A stretch of 64,000 nucleotides of DNA from Bombyx mori (Eukaryota > Arthropoda > Insecta > Lepidoptera > Bombycidae). The position numbers and the translations under genes were made by a program. Positions 46,800 through 59,744 of the stretch are shown one piece after another (the first letter of the stretch is position 1; each line of letters starts with the position of its first letter). The notes beneath the pieces were generated by a model. It was given only the letters and a program-made list of their open reading frames with translations, was not told the DNA's origin and ran no database searches. Location of the stretch: positions 9,746,501 through 9,810,500 of the forward strand of contig NC_085130.1 of assembly GCF_030269925.1 (NCBI RefSeq), read 5' to 3'.

Positions 46800-48183
46800 A
46801 ATGAAGGTGGGGGGGGGTAAAATTTAGCGTTATGCCACAGTAACTATTCCACGCGGACGGAGTCGCGGGCAATAGCTAGTATGATATATAATATGTTTAA
46901 GAGACACTTCGCTTAATACGAATAATAATTTATCTTTGTAATTAAAGGTGAGTTTTATTTGGTATTACGCATTACAAATAAAGGATAGGTATACATATTC
47001 TGTCGCGGGCTTTTTTGTAGGACTTTTTAAGATAAGATAAGCATTTTAAAGGTGTAACTTCAACGGTTTTTACGGCGCAGGCCAGAATGACTTGCACATT
47101 GCGGATTTTTTTCCTTACTTATCGTTATATTTTGGGTGATTCACACTATATCTTTTTATAAGTTATGGCTTATATCTTATTCTGATGTGTAAGCTATATT
47201 ATTGTAAAGTTTCATCAAAATCCATTCAGTAGTTTTTGCGTCAAAGTGTAACAAACATACATCCATAGAAACTTTCGCGTTTATATATTATTATTTTATA
47301 CTGCTTAATTTGGTGAACGAGCTCACAGTCCACCTGGTGTTAAGTGGGTACTGGAGCCCATAGACATCTAGAACGTAAATGCGTCACCCACCTTGAGATA
47401 TAAGTTCTAAGGTCTCAGTATAGTTACAACGGCTGCCCTACCCTAAAAAACCGAAACACATTACTGCTTAACGGCAGAAATAGGCAGGGTGGTGGTACCT
47501 ACCCGTGCGGACTCACAAGACGTCCGACCACCAGTTAGTAAGATTTTATGGTTCACGGAATTTCTGCTTCGGAGCTGACAACACCGGTTCGGGTTATCCA
47601 AAAGTCAAAGCTTGCGTTCAGTGTCAAATGTCGTTTGATAAACTTTGAGGCATGAAGGCGCCAATCGATATAATAGCTGTTTTGAAACATTGTCGACTGA
47701 GATGGCCACTCTATGGTAAGGGGCTACCGAAGCTCCTGGGTGACGTCACCAGGGATGCCCCTGATAAAGATCATTAGGGTTGGCAAGTATCTAGCTATCA
47801 ATCAAACCCGCAAAATTATAATTTGCGTAATTACTGGTGGTAGGACCTCTTGGGAGTCCGCACGGGTAGGTACCACCGCCCCGCCTATTTCTGCCGTGAA
47901 GTAGTAATGTGTTTTGGTTTGAAGGGTGGGGCAGCAGTTGTAACTATACTTGAGACCTAAGAACTTATATCTCAAGGTGGGTGGCGCATTTACGTTGTAG
48001 ATGTCTATGGGCTCCAGTAACCACTTAACACCAGGTGGGCTGTGAGCTCGTCCACCCATCTAAGCAATAACAAAAAATCTTGCTTTTATCAAGACAAAGA
48101 CCACGTTATCACATCTCCGAAATTGAAGAGCTCCTTCGTCCATCAATACGCAAGCGTAGCCACTGTCATTAACCCTGTTATCG
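46798..48183 (+). repeat. Direct duplication, copy B2 (1386 bp)
   Basis: Second copy of 44992-46377. Its left edge joins the inverted segment 46380-46799 with a two-base overlap (TA). It contains the same two Bm1 tails (47303-47537 minus, 47806-48074 plus). Confidence 0.9.
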
Positions 48184-48527
48184 AACCCGATAAAATATGG
48201 GATTAATAATAAATGATAATAAATGAGGGCGATGCTGTAATTACGTACATCTCTGTCAGCACCTTTGACCGCGCCGCGATGATAACGATGCTCAAACAAA
48301 ACAAAGTTAACGTCCGAAAGTGTTGCCGTGTGCCGATTGGTTCCATCACGAGCCTTGCAGTGTCCATGGCCTGATGTGGAAGACGCCCTGTATCTCCTAT
48401 GGCCGTTCCATAGAGCATTTATCGAAGAAGTTACAGCTTGACTGCTGGTAGAACATCTCGTGAGCCCGCACGGGTCGTTACTATAACCTTGTCTAAATCT
48501 GCTGCGACGCATAATGCGTTCCAGTTT

Positions 48528-48940
48528 GACGTCGTCGTGGCCTAAGGGATAAGACGTCCGGTGTGTTCGTATCTAGCGATGCACCGGTGTTCGAATCCCG
48601 CAGGCGGGTACCAATTTTTCTAATGTTCACTATTGACTTCCACGGTGAAGTGTAATAAAAATCAAACCAGCAAAAATATAAGTTGCGTAATTACTGTGGT
48701 AGGACGTCTTGTGAGCCCGTGCGGGTAGGTACCACCAACCTGCCTATTTATGAAGCAGTAATGTGTTTCGGTTTGAAGGGCGGGGCCGCCGTTGTACTGT
48801 AAAAACGGAGACCTAAGAACTCATATCTCAAAGGGTAGGTGGCGGTATTAACGTTATTGATATTTAAGGCCGCGGTGGCCTCCGAAACTCCGAACACCAG
48901 GTTATCCGTGAGATCGTCCATCGGTCTAAGTAAAGAAAAT
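48528..48940 (+). mobile_element. SINE Bm1, nearly full length, diverged tail
   Basis: tRNA-like head with GTGGCCTAAGGGATAAGACG and GTGTTCGAATCCCGC. The 3' third has drifted. Confidence 0.82.
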
Positions 48941-49302
48941 AAAGATACTCCCACTCCTCAGACCAGACATCCTGTCTCGAGCCGTCTACATTAATTATAA
49001 ACTATAGAACAGCACAGTCAAAGCCAGATTAGATCTTAATTGCTTTAAATTAGCCTGATTAATGATCTCACTTGGCGACTGCAGGCGAATCTAATTGATT
49101 GTTTGACCTTGAACGCGACCCCCCGTCCCTTTCCGGGGGGTGTCGTGATAGGGACTCACCGGATTATGGACAGCAACGTTTTCTGAGCATGATTACCGGG
49201 ATACTGCGATCGACCACGGGTAGGATGTCAATATATAAGATCGCACGGCTTTTCTATTTACGACTTATCATATTTATATATTTAATACAACTGGTATAAT
49301 AA

Positions 49303-49551
49303 TTACCGGGGGTAGCACCTCTTGTGAGTCCGCGCGGGTAGGTACCGCCGCCCCGCCTATTTCTGCCGTGAAGCAGTAATGCGTTTCGGTTTGAAGGGCG
49401 GGGCAGCCGTTGTAATTATACTTGAGACCTTAGAACTTATATCTCAAGGTGGGTGGCGCATTTACGTTGTGAATGTCTATGGGCTCCAGTAACCACTTAA
49501 CATCAGGTGGGCTGTGAGCTCGTCCACTCATCTAAGCAATAAAAAAAAAAT
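49303..49551 (+). mobile_element. SINE Bm1 tail
   Basis: ACCGGGGGTAGCACCTCTTG start, ten-base A-run end. Confidence 0.82.
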
Positions 49552-49639
49552 GTTTTCAAGTCGTGACAGCTTATTATGTTGCGGCGACCATTTAATGCAA
49601 GATGGACCGCTAGCTCGTTCATTCATTTAGGCAATACAT

Positions 49640-49762
49640 TTTTTATTGCCCTTGTAGGTAGAGAGCATATGGCCCACCTGATGGTGTGTGGTTACGGTCG
49701 CCCATGGATTTCAGCAATGTCAGGGGCAGAGCCAAGCTGCTACATAGCATTAAGTACTCTAG
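49640..49762 (-). mobile_element. LINE L-A 3' end
   Basis: TTATTGCCCTTGTAGGTAGA to GAGCCAAGCTGCTACATAGC. Confidence 0.68.
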
Positions 49763-50609
49763 GTCAGCGGTCGGGGAACTTTTTTAATTATTACCCCAAA
49801 ATATTTTTGTGTAAGTTGATATTACTCCATGGCGAAGAACAAAAAAAAAATGAAATCGTTTCTTTTTAGCATCTTTCATATTATAGCCCCCATGATAATT
49901 TTGAAAAGAAAACAATAACTAAAAACTTTATTTAAACATCATTTATCCTTTATCAATGTAATACTTACACATGACGCCTACAATAAAATACCTGGGTCAG
50001 TAACGTGAACTTTGTGTTTCCAAATAATGTGTTCTATCTCATTCTCTCGCCGGCTGAATCCTATACATTTATGTGTTTGTGTCTCTATGGACTTACTTTT
50101 TCGTTTCGTTTCATTTTGTTTCGTTTCATTTCGTTTCCCCCGAAATTTCATTTTACCCCATTTGGGGTAATTTACCCCGGTTCCCCGACCGCTGCTCTAG
50201 GCGAATTGAATTTGATGATTACATTGTTATTTGAAGGCTGACGCTTCTCGTGCACTCCCATGCTTATTGTACTATTGTATACCATTTATACTATTACTAT
50301 CCGACGAGTAGTTACTGGAGTTATCCTTAATAACACATATCTAATGACTTCGACAACATTTATAATGTTCTCCCTTTATTCTGTTAAAGTCGGTTATATG
50401 TTTTTTGTTCAAATTGTAAGTTATTTTAATCATATCTCTAACATCGGGATATCTAAAAGTGGCGGGTGATATATTATTATAGTACGCAAGCGTCCCGATT
50501 CTGGTAAATTAATTCGTTTTCGGAATGATTCGTCCCAATAAAATGGCGATATATTTAGGACCCAAACAGAAGAAACATCTCGTTTTTACTATAGCACCGC
50601 CCGCCACCG

Positions 50610-50900
50610 GAGGAGAGTTCATCCATACTACCTGGAACCACTGCGTTCATCCACAGTGCGCTTCCAGAGATCTTTTTTGTCACGTACCATCCGGCTTTGG
50701 AATGAGATCCACTCGGCGGTGTTTCCCGAGCGCTATGACATGTCCTTCTTCAATCAAGACTTGTAGAGAGTACTTAACGGTAGGCAATGGCTTGGCTATG
50801 CCCCTGGCATTGCTGAAGTCCATGAGCGACGGTAACCACTCGCCATCAGGTAGGACGCATGTTTGTCTGCCTACAAGGGCAATAAAAATAAAATCGACAT
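50610..50900 (+). mobile_element. LINE L-A 3' end, longest coding remnant
   Basis: Plus-strand CCATACTACCTGGAACCACT through TGAGATCCACTCGGCGGTGT and CCTTCTTCAATCAAGACTTG, then the family tail. Confidence 0.7.
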
Positions 50901-51039
50901 TTATGAAGACACTATGAAGAAAAAAAAACCTGTTTTCTTGTTTACGTAAATTTGTGAGGTCAAACTCAGTGAGTTTATTTGTAACCTTCTGCTGTTACGT
51001 AAACTAGCTTCTATCATCATTATTAGGCTTACCAACAGA

Positions 51040-51220
51040 CACAGCCCACTGAGTTTCTCGCCGGATCTTCTCAGTGGATCGCGTTTCCGATTCGGTGGTA
51101 GATTCTGCGAAGCACTGCTCTTGCTTGGGTTCGTGTTAGCAACGTCGTCAGGCTTGAGCCCCGTGAGCTCACCTACATGTTAGCCTCTCAAGGCTATCAG
51201 CATAGGTAGGAAAAAAACAT
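51040..51220 (+). mobile_element. LINE L-B 3' end
   Basis: CACAGCCCACTGAGTTTCTC to ATAGGTAGGAAAAAA. Confidence 0.68.
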
Positions 51221-51369
51221 CAGGCTGATTCGTTGGGAGCCATGCTCTTGTATCGTCAGCAGAACTGTTTATTACTACGTGATGATATACAGAAGCGAGT
51301 GAAAAATAGTAGGACATATTCCAAGCACGCTCAGATGGGTATTATATAGGAAACATTGCAGTTATTCTA

Positions 51370-51512
51370 CAGTGGGGCAGCCGTTGTTCTGTAAAAACTG
51401 AGACATTAGAACTCCTATCTCTAGGAGGGTGACGCCATTTACGTTATAGATGTCTATGGGGTCCGTTAACCACTTAACATGAACGTGAGCTCGTCATCAA
51501 AGCAATAAAAAA
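51370..51512 (+). mobile_element. SINE Bm1 tail, truncated and diverged
   Basis: Begins at GTGGGGCAGCCGTTGTTCTG. Confidence 0.65.
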
Positions 51513-51701
51513 ATTAAAAAAAACCACTTATCTATCGCGAAGCAATTCAAATATGCATAATATAATGATATGGAATACTCCAGAATGTACAATATAGGTA
51601 TTAATAATAAAATACTTGATTGGGTTTTCTGTATTAAACAAGAAAACAACATTTAAAGCCCTCTTTTTAAATTAGTATTTTAAACAGTCTTTATTACATT
51701 A

Positions 51702-51925
51702 CTAGCCGTACTCGCCCGCTTCGTTGGGAATTTAAAATTAACATTATTATTTATTGTCATTATTATTAGGGAGTCCAACACTCATATAAATATATCCTAA
51801 GCCTAGCCATTAAGTACATGTATTTTCTACATGGATACCAAGTTTCAAGTCAATCGGATGCAGGGTTCAGTATTTTTAACGGAACATCCGTAAAAACCAC
51901 TGTAGATTTATATTATTAGTGTAGA
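51702..51925 (-). mobile_element. Helitron, diverged
   Basis: Reverse copy from CTAGCCGTACTCGCCCGCTT to ATTATTAGTGTAGA. Confidence 0.65.
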
Positions 51926-52204
51926 TGAAAAACTGAAGTAATCTCTTTACTGAATGACAGACAAATGAGGGGTTCTGTTTAAGAAAACTCTTATTTTTTA
52001 AACTAAAGAGTTTTATAGATTTTAAATGGTAATATTTTTCTTTACATGCCTAAAGGCATTCCGCTTTTAAGGGGGGGGGGGTCGTAAATAACTATCAAAG
52101 TTGCAGCCTTTTTTTTCAATGCAAGGGCGTTCACATGATGTCCATGGGCTCAGATAACAAATTACATCCGTTACGCCGCGAGTTAGTCGTGACCTTCAGT
52201 AATA

Positions 52205-52492
52205 TTTTTTCCTACCTAAGCTGGTAGCCTTGAGAGGCTATGTCAGCGTAACCGGGCGAGTAGGTGAGCTCACGGGGCTCAAACTGGGAGTGTTGCTAGC
52301 ACTGGCCCTAGCAAGAGCACTGAGAGCACCGAGAATCCGGCGATAAAATCAGTGGGCTGTGTCTATGGGTTAATTTACTCGTTGAGCCCTTCGTCGCAAG
52401 CGACAGGTCCGGCGAGGACGGCGACCGGTGCTTGAGGTACCTAAAAGAACCGTTAATGGATCGGGAGGATCCGTAATAACGTGGTTCAGTAA
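52205..52492 (-). mobile_element. LINE L-B 3' end
   Basis: TTTTTTCCTACCTAAGCTGG to GGATCGGGAGGATCCGTAAT. Confidence 0.68.
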
Positions 52493-52979
52493 TAGGAGGC
52501 TATCAAAAGCTAGCATCATAGAGAGAGATACTTCCTAAAAAGTCCCGTACGCGAAGCCGAGTTATACAGTGTGATTCTTTATAACGTGCACATATTTAAA
52601 TGAGGGAATCCATGCTTAATTTTATTGAGGGAAAAATATTTAAAAAAATGCTAAAGATTTTTAAGATTTTTTTTATGTAATTTTTTAAATTTTTTGTTCA
52701 TTTCTGTGACTCCGGTGTAAACAAAACGGTGTAACTTTTGAACTAAATGATCTATCGCGGTTAAACAAATTCCATTATGATTGGAAGTATTTAGGAGTCC
52801 TCATAAAATGAAAAATAGGAAGAGGAGAAAACTTCCCTTCAAAAAGAAGAGTCATTACACGCTTTATTTGTATGTATGTTTGTATGTTTGTAGCTGACTC
52901 CTTTAGACGCGATTTTGACCCACTTTAAACGGCCAGATTTCATTCAAACTTTGTAGATTTATCGAGGACTGATGACAAT

Positions 52980-53400
52980 TCAATATTTAAAAAAAAAATA
53001 AAAAAATTGAAATTCAACTAAGAAATGAAAAATAAATAATAGTTTAAAAAAACTAAAAAACACGCTTTATATAAAATTCAACTAAAAAAATAGAAAATCA
53101 GTTTTAATAAATTTAAATTGAAAATAGTATAAAAAAAATATATTTTATTGTAAAAAAAGCGTGTGGGGCATGGTGTTATTAGTTATAAATATTTTTCTAA
53201 CAGGTATGAGTAGAAGAATTATTATTTCTTTCAATAATATATTAAACAGCACCCCACCCTTTTTTACAATAAAAAAAAAATTTTTTTACACTGTTTTCAA
53301 TTTCAATTAATTAAAAAAAAAAAAACTATTTTTTAGTTGAATTTTGTATAAAGCGTGTTTTTTATTTTTTTTAAACTATTATTTATTTATTTTCTGGATG
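52980..53400. repeat. AT-rich long inverted repeat (foldback-like)
   Basis: Left arm about 53003-53170 (AAATTCAACTAAAAAAATAG... to AAAAAGCGTGTGGGG). Right arm about 53245-53400, its complement, with about 75 bases between. Related arms occur at 180-330, 57300-57380 and 57838-58015. Confidence 0.65.
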
Positions 53401-55020
53401 AATCGTCTCGACTACACCTGTATGTATTTTTTTACCTATTACACATAAAAAATAAGCATTCAAATTTCGGTTATTCCCATATATTGTGGGTTCCCAATTG
53501 GGTGACATTATAATGTAATTTTCTACATAATTTTCAACAAAACTAATTCTCGTTATCGTGTTGTAGAAGTACCGTGTTATTTCTCTTTTCGTGTTAAAGT
53601 GGAACCGTGTTGTAAATAACTGTGTTAAAGGACGGATAAGTGTATAATGTAGACGCTAGTATCAAATGTAAAGCTATTTTTGAATATGAACATGCTTTTC
53701 TTGGAACATACGTGAGCTAATGTTAAGTAGACTATGTAAGTCAAGCATTAATGCAATAGTCTTGAATCTCTGCCCGCGAGCTAACTGTTTGCGATTACAA
53801 ACAAAATATCCTCACTCATTACAATTGTGAATAACCTTCAAACAACAAAATGCTACCTCAGTATGGTATATTCAAACTAGGAACGATAGAGGAAAACATT
53901 ACAAAAAAAAAAAAACATTACGCAAATAAAAAAGAAACCTCAAACAATGACACAATTGATTTTGCATGCAAAACTTTTAGTAACATAAAATCGATTTAGA
54001 ATTAAAACGGAAGCTCACATAATTATTGTTCGAAATAAAAAAAAAAACTTACGTTTTATATCAGGAAAAAAAACGATTTAATGATTTTTTTGAAACTCCC
54101 GCGCACTGTAACGTCACGACAAGCTAGCGATCCGAAGGAGACTGGCGTAGATTATACACAAGTGGTCGAGCCGTTGTAAATAAAAAAAGTTGTAGTCAAT
54201 ATAAAGGTAAGAACACATTGGATTAACAAAATAAAATTATTATTTGTGGTAGACCATAATGCGTACTGCGTATTGCCGTGAAGTACTCATACCGACGCTT
54301 GAAAGGCAAACGTGACTAAGCGACAATAACTGCTTTGTACATAAATGATAAGCAATAAACGTATTCGAAGGGCAAAAAAAAAAAAATTACTAGGTCTATT
54401 AAAATCATTTCAATCCTACAGCTAGATTCGTTAATTTTTTTTTTTTCAGGTATTTCAACTTTAAATTAGTCTACTGTAAAGTTCACGCATTGTCGCTTAG
54501 TCACGTTTGCCTTTCAAGAGTCGATATATTGTATTTAGAAGGATGTGACAGTCGTTACCAAGTACAACTAAAATGATACGCTTAGATTAAAACGAAAGAC
54601 TGCGAGCCCTTTGCCTTGAGAAAACAAAAACGTTTTCCTTACGTTATACCTTTCTAATTTTAATTATCTATGTAAGCAAATGAGGTCGGAGTCAACTTGA
54701 TGTGATTGTTGTCGTCGCCTAGCGATATCAGGACAACTGTTTTTTTAAATTTACCTACCACTCACACACTCACTCCCATCACTGTTGATCCTGTGTATTA
54801 AAGGTCAACGACAATAACCGCTTGAAAAACAAAACAATGATGGAATGCTTTGAAAATAAATGATAAGGAGAATCTCCGAAAAAACTAAACCATGACGTTC
54901 AAGGAAGTCGAGGGAAGATAATTTGTCTTCTATGACAGCTAAACTCTGTTAAGTAGTTCAAATGTAATCTATTGAAATATATTACTATTATATGTATACT
55001 ATTATATGTATTATATGTAT
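53401..55020. other. AT-rich, no gene seen
   Basis: A-rich blocks and one inverted pair (GTGACTAAGCGACAAT near 54313 and ATTGTCGCTTAGTCACG near 54490) that may bound a small element of about 200 bases. Confidence 0.4.
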
Positions 55021-55257
55021 TACTGGTGGTGGGACCTCTTGTGAGTCCGCGCGGGTAAGTACCACCGCCCTGCCTATTTCTGCCGTGAATGCGTTTCGGT
55101 TTGAAGGGCGGGGCAGCCGTTGTAACTATACTTGAGACCTTAGAACTTATATCTCAAGGTGGGTGGCGCATTCACGTTGTAGATGTCTATGGGCTCCAGT
55201 AACCACTTAACACCAGGTGGGCTGTGAGCTCGTCCATCTATCTAAGCAAAAAAAAAA
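55021..55257 (+). mobile_element. SINE Bm1 tail
   Basis: ACTGGTGGTGGGACCTCTTG start, A-run end; preceded by an ATTATATGT short tandem stretch at 54985-55020. Confidence 0.82.
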
Positions 55258-55639
55258 GTCATCGACATCATCACCGGTCCGTAGTCGTCCATTCTTCCAA
55301 GAATCACTCGCCTCTTCCAAGAACCCGTCTGTTCCAGCAACCGTCAGTGAAAATAGCATTAAAGTAGTTGCTAGTTCAAAAACAATCACCTAAGAACATA
55401 CTCATAGAAAACGCATTTAGACCAGCAAACTAGTGCATTGTATACAGATCCTAAGCTACGGCGGTCCGGTATTACCCTGTCAATTTTAAATTTCGTGCGC
55501 CTAAAACGGTTTTGATGCTTACAATTCGAATTCAATTTATACGATTTGCATCGCACTGATTTGTATTTGAAGTTGCCAGCCCAACTGTTTGTACTGTTGT
55601 TTTATTTATTTACAGCCTTTGTGTGTTTAAATATATAAT

Positions 55640-56055
55640 ATGTATGTATGTGTGTATATCTTTCAGTCGATAGGTACACCGTATGTAATTTATTATTTAA
55701 TGATTCTTGTCCTTTTAATTGTTGTCTGGAAGAGATCGCTCTCAGCGATAAGATAATAGATAAATAGTTTGGGGACTTAAAAGAGTTTGTAGATATATAC
55801 GACAAAGGGAAGATCTTCCACCGAGCGGGTGATATTGCTCGGTAGACCGACGGTCCCAATGTTGTTGTTCGGAATTTGTATAAAAGCGCTTTATATTGAA
55901 AATGTCGTAAGCGAGATTCAGGCATCTGTCAATTATCTTGCGTTGTGCGATGGCTACCCGCCACATGCCCCTTGTATTTTTTTGCATTTAATGTTTTGCG
56001 TTTTTGTTTATATTGTATACAATAAAGCATACTCTCTCTCTCTCTCTCTCTTTTT
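55640..56055. repeat. LINE-type tail ending in (CT)n
   Basis: TACAATAAAGCATACTCTCT followed by a CT microsatellite to 56052. The mirror form (GA)n with ACACTTTATTGCACACC lies at 61800-62300. Confidence 0.5.
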
Positions 56056-57210
56056 ACCTAATTTAATTAGTCTATTATTGTCTAATTACGGAATAAAAAT
56101 TGCCATTACTTTTACCTCATTGGACATTACACCAACATTAACACAGATAAAAAGTTTTTTTTTAAATGTATGCACGACATAATGTTTTATTTGTGCCACA
56201 AAAATAAAGTCATAATTATTACATGCATTCGTAACTCAAACGTAGAGTAGCCACTGAGATGGCAGTCGCAGATAACTAAACTATAACGAACAGTTAAAAA
56301 AATCAGTGATAAATCTAGAAGCTATAACAGTATTGTGCAGTATTATTGAAAGGTATTCTTGGCAACACTGATAGTATTTTATTCTCGCCGTGTCCGTTAC
56401 TCACACCGTAAGGTAACACCGTGACCTAGTTCTCAATAAACATGATTAACAAGTTAAAGTTTCTATAATCGCATCGGGTTGTTAATATATTGTCTTTTTA
56501 CTTGCATATGCTCACTGTAAGAGCGCCATGTAAAGTCCTATGGAGCTATTAAGAGATTCTACAGTACGATGTGTTTGGGTTGTTTTCAAATTTGGGGCCA
56601 AAAGCGAGTTATTTGATTTAATTCTCATAACCTTAATGTTACTGTAATTATAAGTACAGTAAATGTGTTGTCATGACAACAGGCACGTGGTCTTATAACT
56701 ATATATTCGTAAACTCTGTTAAATTAGGAGCTGTACATTAAAAACTACCCCAAATTTCGTCCGTATCACTGGTTCGAAATTCAAAGTCTAACTTGTTTGT
56801 TATTTTGCCAGTAATGCGTGTTGAAATTCGGCAATTTTATTTAATCAGTATAATAAAGGAAATAATACAATAATAAAGGAAAACTAACTGGATATCAGAA
56901 CATTATTAAAAACAAAAGAAGTACGATTTCTAAGCTTTTAAAAAAAGTTCCTATTTAGTTTGTCATCCGTGTTGGCGTTATCAAATGCGTAAAATGAAAA
57001 ATATAAATGAATAATTATTATATAATATTATCAATAAATGTATGATTGACATGATTGTGATGAAGCATTATTTATTCTGAACATACCTAAATACAAGAAA
57101 ATATGGAAAATTAGAGAAAGTTTATATACATGAAATCGTTACTTTTCTGCTTTATCGCAAAATTGAAAACGATCCGTTTGATGAACGTGCAGGTTGTCTT
57201 TGCGAGTTTA
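56056..57210. other. AT-rich, no gene or recognised repeat
   Basis: No open frame beyond chance and no member of the families above. Confidence 0.45.
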
Positions 57211-57299
57211 TTTATTGCCCTTTTTTATTAGCTTTTAATTATTATTACCGTCGCCCACGGACTAAAGCAATGCCAGGAGCGGAGCCGAGCCGCTGCCTA

Positions 57300-58015
57300 C
57301 CGAAATTAAATGTTAAATATTAATAAATTTGAATTAAGAATAGTGTAAGAAAAAATGATTTTGTTGTAAAAAAACGTGGGGTCCTTTTCAGGATATTATC
57401 AAAATAACCCTTCTACTCATATCTGTTCATAAAATATTTATAACTACTGATACGAGGTCCCCGCGCAAAAGGGGCGCGTGCGGTATGTGAGACTCAACGG
57501 TCTGCATGGTGTTGTGAGCAGACCGCGGGCCCAAGGATTTTAGGGCCCACCCACTAAACGACTCCCCTGCACTCTTACACCCGACGTCCGATCCCCTCCG
57601 AGGTCAGAACCCGGATGAGGTAGGGGGGCTACCGCGGTACGCTACAACCAGACGGCGCGGCTCACCCCTAGGACGCCCAGCCGACGGAGCCTTCGAGGCG
57701 AATCGAAGGCTCTGAAACGTCGGCCGTCTCGGTACGGCAGCCAATCGGGCCGCCCAGACGGTGCCGCTGGTGTCCCGGAATACCCCGCTGGACCAGAACC
57801 AGCCTGCCGGGTCAACTACGGATACCATGCACCCCACGCTTTTTTTACAATAAAATAATTTTTTCTTACACTATTTTTAATTCAAATTTATTAAAATTTA
57901 TTTTCTATTCTTTAGTTGGGTTTTCTATAAAAGCATATTTTGTTAGTTTTTTAAACTATTATTTATTTTTAATTTTTTAGTTGAATTTCAATTTATTCAA
58001 TTTTTTTTACAATTT
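57300..58015. repeat. Foldback element split by a retrotransposon fragment
   Basis: Inverted arms at 57300-57380 and 57838-58015 enclose 57455-57837, a GC-rich fragment (GCAGACCGCGGGCCCAAGGA) also seen at 41520-41705. That fragment reads on the minus strand as an open stretch of retrotransposon type; family unresolved. Confidence 0.5.
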
Positions 58016-58017
58016 TT

Positions 58018-58092
58018 TTACGGCTGCCCCGCCTTTCAATCCGAAACGCATCACTGCTTCACGGCAGAAATAGGTAGGGCGATGGTACTGTC
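58018..58092 (-). mobile_element. SINE Bm1 fragment
   Basis: ACGGCTGCCCCGCCTTTCAA to ATAGGTAGGGCGATGGTACT. Confidence 0.6.
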
Positions 58093-58291
58093 TGTTGGAT
58101 GTTTCAGTCCTTGTTATTATTTTAATTAAATTATGTTTGAATACATATATCACTGATTTTAATTTTCTTCAGCATCCATGTTGAACGTTACATTTTTATC
58201 AGTACTAGAGGTACCGCAGTACTCGAAATTCGACTATAATTAATTGAAATTGTAAGTTTGTACACTATTATGATTGTATTTTATACTTCTA

Positions 58292-58506
58292 CTAGCGACC
58301 CGCCCTCGCTTCGCTTCGGAAACATTAAAACACACATGAAACAAACAAAAAAAATCAAAAAAATTATAAAAAAAGTTGCCTATGTTCATCAGGGACAATG
58401 TCGGCTTTTAATGGAAAAAGAATTTTACAAATCGGTCCAGTAGTTTCGGAGCCTATTCGAAACAAACAAACAAACAATTCTTTCCTCTTTATAATATTAG
58501 TATAGA
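58292..58506 (-). mobile_element. Helitron, CTAGCGACCCGCCCTCG end
   Basis: Reverse copy from CTAGCGACCCGCCCTCGCTT to ATAATATTAGTATAGA. Confidence 0.72.
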
Positions 58507-58549
58507 TAATCACAAATTTCACCAAGGCTTCTCTATAAAAAATATTAAT

Positions 58550-58843
58550 AAAGACAAGCAATATTTAATCTATTCTCAATTTGACCACAGACGTCAAAAA
58601 CAAAAGTTTGACAATAAATAGTATGCATGCCAGTGTGCGTCAAATACATGGTATGTAGTGTGTGTAATGTTTTCTTTATTGATTTAATGTATATTTTATG
58701 CATTATTTAACAAAAAAAATATTAGCATTGTGCACTTCTTCTCTATATTCTCTTTAAGTGTGGAAAATTTCATACTCCTCTGTCCGCGCAACTTTCGTAA
58801 AAAGGGATACAAAGTTTTTGCTTCACGTATTAATATATAGAAG
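58550..58843 (+). repeat. Uninterrupted relative of the repeat carrying mariner copy 2
   Basis: Contains AATCTATTCTCAATTTGACC, then GTTTGACAATA at the point where the other copy holds the mariner, then the shared right half. It acts as an empty-site comparison. Confidence 0.65.
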
Positions 58844-59219
58844 ATTGCCAGTGTCCTATAAACAGGTACCTACCCGCGCGGACTTACAAGACCTCCTACC
58901 ACCAGTAACGGTTACACTACAGTGTTTCGTTAGAACCGTATGCTTGCGACATTCAAGGTCATTCACCGGCGTTGGTTAATGATCTTATATAGTAATGTTA
59001 ATAGTACATACATATTACCGGTTTAAATATTGTTTAGAAGCGCCTCCAACAATGCGGATAAATTGTGACAGTGAGATCATGATTGCCGTCTGTGTAATAA
59101 TAATTGTAAATAATTGTAATAGGTAGTCCGGTGTATATTACATTGATATTATTTTTAAATCTGTGACTGTTTTAATTTATATGCTTACTAATAGGGTTTA
59201 TAGTATTGATAATACCTAT

Positions 59220-59412
59220 GGAGCCAACTGAGTTTCTCGCCGGATTTTCTTAGTGGGTCGCGTTTCCGAACCGGTGGTAAATTCTGCGAAGCACGGCTCT
59301 TGCTAGGGTCAGTGTTAGCAACGTCGTCAGGTTTGAGCCCCGTGAGCTCACCTACTAGTTAAGGTTACGCTGAAATAGCCTCTTAAGGCTTAGGTAGGGG
59401 AAAAAAAAAGCG
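59220..59412 (+). mobile_element. LINE L-B 3' end
   Basis: AGCCAACTGAGTTTCTCGCC to GGTAGGGGAAAAAAAAA. Confidence 0.66.
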
Positions 59413-59473
59413 ACTTTAGATTTATTATGCCAAGAAATTGTCCAAGTTTTGGAAACAGTAGAAGTCTGTAGGT

Positions 59474-59717
59474 TTTTTTTATTGCTTTGATGAGTGGACG
59501 AGCTCACAGCCCACTTGGTGTTAAGTGGTTACTGGAACCCATAGACATCTAAGACGTAAATGCGCCACCCACCATGAGATATAAGTTCTAAGGTTTCAAG
59601 TATAGTTACAACGGTTTCCCCGCCCTTCAAACCGAAACGCATTACTGCTTCACGGCAGAAATAGGCAGGGTGGTTGTACCTACCCGTGCGGACTCCAAGA
59701 GGTCCTACCACCAGTAA
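59474..59717 (-). mobile_element. SINE Bm1 tail
   Basis: TTTTTTATTGCTTTGATGAG to GGTCCTACCACCAGTAAATT. Confidence 0.82.
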
Positions 59718-59744
59718 ATTTTAGTTTTTTTGATGGGTCATTGG

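Noticed and set aside
51360..51512. Possible independent small gene near GTGGGGCAGCCGTTG
   Set aside because: It is a truncated, diverged Bm1 tail.
55207..55389. Minus-strand frame resembling a signal peptide (LATTLMLFSLTVAG)
   Set aside because: It starts at GTG rather than ATG and runs into a Bm1 tail; no splice partner or family match.
56030..56052. (CT)n run as a regulatory GAGA site
   Set aside because: It is the microsatellite end of a dispersed retrotransposon-like family, mirrored at 61800.
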